Positions 60,571 through 64,000 of a stretch of DNA of 64,000 bases are shown here, in pieces (the stretch's first letter is position 1; each line of letters begins with the position of its first letter). Source of the stretch: Emiliania huxleyi CCMP1516. Its lineage: Eukaryota > Haptophyta > Isochrysidales > Noelaerhabdaceae. The DNA lies in NCBI RefSeq assembly GCF_000372725.1, contig NW_005201223.1, forward strand, positions 317,639 to 381,638. Reading direction: 5' to 3'. Below the pieces are notes generated by a model. The model saw nothing but the letters and a program-made list of their open reading frames with translations, was not told where the DNA came from and made no database searches. Both the position numbers and the translations under genes were made by a program.

Positions 60571-62959
60571 GACGGGCGTGGCGTGGACGGCGGCCGCGTT
60601 GTCGCTTGTTGCGAAGCGCGTGTACGATGGGCTCCAATCTGTCTATTGCCATGCGGCTCTCTATAATTTATTCAACGGTGTTCTTGCTATGCGGCTCTCT
60701 ATTTATTCAACGGTGTTCGCCTCAGCTGGTGAGTGCAGAGTGTATTCTCTCCGCAGCACCGGACAAGACACAAGTGTGTAGACTTTCAGAGTTTCCCTCA
60801 GTTGAGCTCGAGAGATCTCTCGCATGTCGCAATATTGCGTGCCGCCGGAGCCCGGAGTGTGCAGATGAGAGACGGCCTCGGGCCCTCTGTCTCTCTCGCG
60901 GAGATAGAGGTGTCAGGAGTGTCAGCCCTGTGGCTGTGCCGTGCGCGGCCGCGGGCCTGCACCGTGCACGCGCCACGCCGACGCGCGGTGTGTGACCTCT
61001 GACGTGTGTGTGGTGTGTGTGCGTATACCTAAATGCGGTGTTACACCGGTTTAGCGGTCGCGCGCGGGGCTGATTTTTGATGATGATACCACGCGCCGTC
61101 CGCCGTGACGGAAGGCGCGAAGCGAGGGAAGAGCCGTGAAGGGTAAAGACCAAAAAGAGCCGTACGGAAGTGAAAGCTTTGAAAAAAAAATTGCTAACGC
61201 GAAAAACCGGCACACCAATCTCCCTTCCTCTCCCTATCCTTTCTTGGAGCTCTAGAGTCCACACCCCCCTGCCCCGGGATCGCGTACAAGCTGAGGCTAC
61301 CGTAGGCCACACTAGCGTCGCTGGGGGTTCCCTGCCCTAGATGGGAAGCTGGCCGCTGATCCGAAGACCGACTGCACCAGGGCGCCTAGATATACTCAAG
61401 GTGAGCGAGGGTGAAGTTACGCCTTAAATGCCTGTCTCTCTACTGTGGACCTTACTCCGAGCTCGACGGCTCCTCCTATTCCCCCACCCCCCCTCCCCCC
61501 CCACTCTCTCCGAGTAAGGGCGTGCGCTACGTCCCCAAGGGGGGGGGGACGTGGGGGGGAGGTGTGACTTTTAGGTTGTAGCGTTTGGGTTTTTGTGGGG
61601 CACCCAAACGGTTTCGGTTTTCCTCCTTGGTGCCCCGAGTAGAGCGCGATCTCCCCTGGAGTCTGTCGCGCCCGTTCTGTCTAAGCTCGAGGTTCAACCT
61701 TCCAGTTGATCCTTATCGGACTGGTGAGGTCTGCCTAGCCGTCGTAGTGTAGTGCCTGGGGTGCGTCTGCGTCGGTGCTACACACACTCGGCAGGACGCT
61801 GCTGTAAATCGTTGCTGCTGGTCGTCGCTGTTTGTTAAACGCGATTTTCGCCATGGTGTTTTTTTATGCTTATGGCAGTAAAAAGAAACGGAAACGTGTG
61901 CGGCAGGCGCGGGCTCGGTCGATATCCCATACTTCGACTCACATCTTCACTGCTGCGGTGTGTGCCCGGGGAGGCGCGGCGGCGGGGTGGATTGAGAAGG
62001 TCTCAGAATGCAGAGAAGCTGCAGGCGTGCAGAGGCGCGCGCTGCAGTTTCTCTGATCGGGCTGCTGGCGGTGTGCGCGAGACGGCGTGGTGAGGCGTGA
62101 GGCAGGCTATTGTTGTGGGGTGCGGGCTGCGTCTAAGCGTATGCGTGCACATGGTGCTGTATGCTGTGTGTGCAGGCAGGCTGACAGGCTGTGCACAGCA
62201 GACTGGGCGGATGAGCGAGCGCGCGTGCGGGCGTGCGTGCGCGCCTGGGCCTGCGCGGTGCCGTCGCACTCGCGGCGCGTCCTAGTACAGCCGCTTGTGG
62301 GATGCCAGAAGCAGTCTGCAGAGCCTGCACAGGGCGCAAAAAGGCGCAGGTGTGCTGGTGAGGTGTGCTGCGGCGCGCGCGTCGCGGCGTGAGTGGATAT
62401 GCGGCTTGCTCTGGTAGTGCGAGGGGCGCGCAGCTGGTGCGGGCGGCGCGGGACGGTCATGGGGCGCCAGCACAGGGCAGACGCACATGGCACAGGCTTC
62501 TGGGCGCTGCTCGTGTGTTTGCGTGCGCGCGGGGACGTACGCGCAGTTTTCACGCGGTGTGCGTGGAGAAGGGCATGAGAGGCGCCGGCCGCGCGTGTGT
62601 TGTCGTGTGGGAGTTCGGAGTATGCCCGGAGGGCGGGGTGGTTTAGGGCGACTAGACTTCGCACTGGCGCCGGAGGCCCCAGATATGAAGAAAAGTGGTG
62701 AAAGCTTTGAAAACACCAGTTTCCCCCCTAGCTGATTGCATTCTGGCATAGAGTGGTGTGAGACAGAGCTTGAGTCATCGGGTGCGTGCAGGAGGAGCCT
62801 GCACTCGCGCTGCACCGTCATGCGCTGGCGAGACGGCGGTGCACCAGATACGACCCTTCGCCCTCGGCGCCACACGGACATCGTACGGCTCTACCCTCGC
62901 CGAGGGGCCGTCAGCATTAGGCGGCATTCCCACAGCGCGCAGCCCGCCCGTGCCCGACC
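60571..62959. other. Long stretch with no recognised gene
   Basis: A tandem duplication of about 35 bp lies at 60651-60720 (ATGCGGCTCTCTAT and TTATTCAACGGTGTTC). Poly-C and poly-G tracts occur at 61480-61560. A hairpin can form at 61580-61610 (CGTTTGGGT and ACCCAAACG). From about 61850 to 62700 the sequence is rich in TGTGCG and GCGCG with only low-complexity frames. I see no coding gene. Confidence 0.35.
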
Positions 62960-64000
62960 TCAGCGGCGCGGGCGCGTGGAGGCGAAAACGAGAGCGCTTG
63001 TGATCGCCACGCTCGCGACGCTGCACGCCAGCACGGCGTGCGATGTGCGGCGGTGCTGCGCCCGGAGCAGCCGCATCTCGTCGGCGAGGCTGCTCACCTG
63101 CTCGCGGCGCACGCCCGGCGTGAGAGGGACGGCGGCGGACGTCTCCTCGCACCCGGTCGATTCTCGGAGAGGGCGCGCGCCTCCCGCTCGTGAGCAGTCG
63201 CCGCCTGCGCGAGAGCTGCGCGGAGCTCGCACCGCAGCGTCTCCGCGCTGAGAGGGCCCTCCTACACGGGGCCGTCTCTCGAGGGCGTGAGAGCGCGCGG
63301 GGAGAGCGCGCGGCCGTTTGCGCCCGCTTGCGCCCGCTCCTCCTCCGCAGAGCCCCGGGGCTGGCCCGGCGCCATCACGACGGCATCGGGCTCGTCGGCG
63401 GCGGCCGAGACTGCGCCGTTGGTCAGCGAGGCGCGGCCGCTGCCGTTGATCACCGACCCAGTCTCCGACGCGTCGCTTCCGGTGCCGGGCATCTGGTGCA
63501 GCGCCCCTCGGATGAGGGCGAGGATGTCGAGCACGCCGACGGGCTCGCCTACGTCTCGCGCAATCTCGGGCAATCTCGGGCAATCTCGGGCAGTCTCGAG
63601 GAGCACGCTGAGGGGCTCGAGGAAGGCGTCCTCGGCGATCCCTCGGCGATCTCTCGGCGATCTCTCGGCGATCTCTCGGCGATCTCTCGGCGATCTCTCG
63701 GCGATCTCTCGGCGATCTCTCGGCGATCTCTCGGCGATCTCTCGGCGATCTCTCGGCGATCTCTCGCCCGACTGCCGCACGACGGGCACGTTGCGATAGC
63801 CGGAGCCCTCCAGCTGCGAGAGCGCGTCGAGCACCGAGGCCGAGACAGGGAGGGTGTGCGGGTCCGGCGTCATGACGGCGCCGACCTGCGGGGAAGGGTC
63901 CGAGAAGCTTCCGAGGGGAAGGGTCCGGTGAGGCAAGCACCGCGGCGGCGGGCAAGGCCTTCGTGTCGCGCGGGTCGAGCCCGGCGGCGATGACGCGGAA
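62960..64000 (-). CDS. CBS-domain protein (CBSCBSPB-like), 5' end outside window
   Basis: The right edge holds FRVIAAGLDPRDTK (64000-63959), then VGAVMTPDPHTLPVSASVLDALSQL and YRNVPVVRQSG (63885-63768), then EPVGVLDILALIRGAL (63548 onward). With the two introns removed this is a continuous CBS domain matching the second CBS pair of plant CBSCBSPB proteins, which sense adenine nucleotides. Both introns are GC-AG: 63886-63958 (73 nt) and 63549-63767 (219 nt, built of an 11-bp repeat; it begins GCGAG like the next exon). The C-terminus has a coiled-coil (ETLRCELRAALAQAATAHE) and a final membrane helix (VLACSVASVAITSALVFAS) before the stop at 62960. The exon joins in 63130-63300 are uncertain. 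Confidence 0.7.
   Translation of the reverse strand, partial: FRVIAAGLDPRDTKALPAAAVLASPDPSPRKLLGPFPAGRRRHDAGPAHPPCLGLGARRALAAGGLRLSQRARRAAVGREIAERSPRDRREIAERSPRDRREIAERSPRDRREIAERSPRDRRGRLPRAPQRAPRDCPRLPEIARDCARRRRARRRARHPRPHPRGAAPDARHRKRRVGDWVGDQRQRPRLADQRRSLGRRRRARCRRDGAGPAPGLCGGGAGASGRKRPRALPARSHALERRPRVGGPSQRGDAAVRAPRSSRAGGDCSRAGGARPLRESTGCEETSAAVPLTPGVRREQVSSLADEMRLLRAQHRRTSHAVLACSVASVAITSALVFASTRPRR

Noticed and set aside
61480-61620. Structured RNA suspected from poly-C/poly-G tracts and a hairpin
   Set aside because: Homopolymers and one short hairpin are not enough; no known RNA family signature.

Overview
The window reads as nuclear DNA of a haptophyte alga (Emiliania/Chrysochromulina-like). 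Evidence: very high GC, a fucoxanthin/chlorophyll a/c-type light-harvesting protein, an iota-class carbonic anhydrase with secretory/plastid-type leader, DUF4116 and short ankyrin proteins of the kind common in haptophytes, abundant short introns of which about half begin with GC, and dense dispersed repeats. Two runs of 100 N (24919-25018, 42146-42245) are scaffold gaps. No bacterial operons, CRISPR arrays or rRNA genes are seen. Exon models were made by hand from frame, splice dinucleotides and family motifs.

Layout. 1-1.9 kb: a repeat element with inverted ends, telomere-like TAACCC motifs and a decayed retrotransposon-like ORF. 2-19.5 kb: gene-rich: membrane protein (+), Dbf4-like protein (+), tandem-domain iota carbonic anhydrase (-), PP2C phosphatase (+), light-harvesting protein (-), exostosin-type glycosyltransferase (+), IQ-motif protein (+), D-threonine aldolase/D-serine dehydratase-like enzyme (+), leader-bearing unknown (-). 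20-28 kb: an interrupted phytanoyl-CoA dioxygenase, three copies of a possibly tRNA-derived repeat, a minisatellite, a proline-rich surface-type protein next to a gap, a foldback element and an AT-rich fragment of a viral/selfish-element family B DNA polymerase. 28.5-39.5 kb: two-macrodomain protein, a putative transcription factor, a DNA transposon with 8-bp target duplication, an SDR enzyme, a repeat-borne ORF and a DUF4116 protein. 39.5-45 kb: satellite-like repeats, a second PP2C (with a gap inside) and a second transposon with 8-bp duplication. 45-60.6 kb: nucleotide-sugar transporter, LEA2-like membrane protein, cysteine-rich membrane protein, two tandem paralogous polytopic membrane proteins, two further SDR enzymes and an ankyrin protein. 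60.6-64 kb: a repeat-poor stretch without recognisable genes, then a CBS-domain protein running off the right edge.

The genes do not form one pathway; they are ordinary eukaryotic neighbours. Loose functional links are carbon acquisition and light harvesting (carbonic anhydrase, LHC), polysaccharide synthesis (exostosin-type transferase, nucleotide-sugar transporter) and phosphatase signalling (two PP2Cs).

The most interesting signal is in the introns. Of 33 introns that could be modelled, 16 start GT, 16 start GC and one starts GA. About a dozen begin with a copy (4 to about 36 bp) of the first bases of the exon that follows them. That is the footprint expected if introns arose by tandem duplication of exon sequence containing AG|G, or by insertion with target-site duplication. 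Several introns also carry 10-12 bp tandem repeats. The second theme is a set of elements with inverted ends and arrays of a short TTAG/TTAA-type motif just inside them, two of which have perfect 8-bp target duplications.
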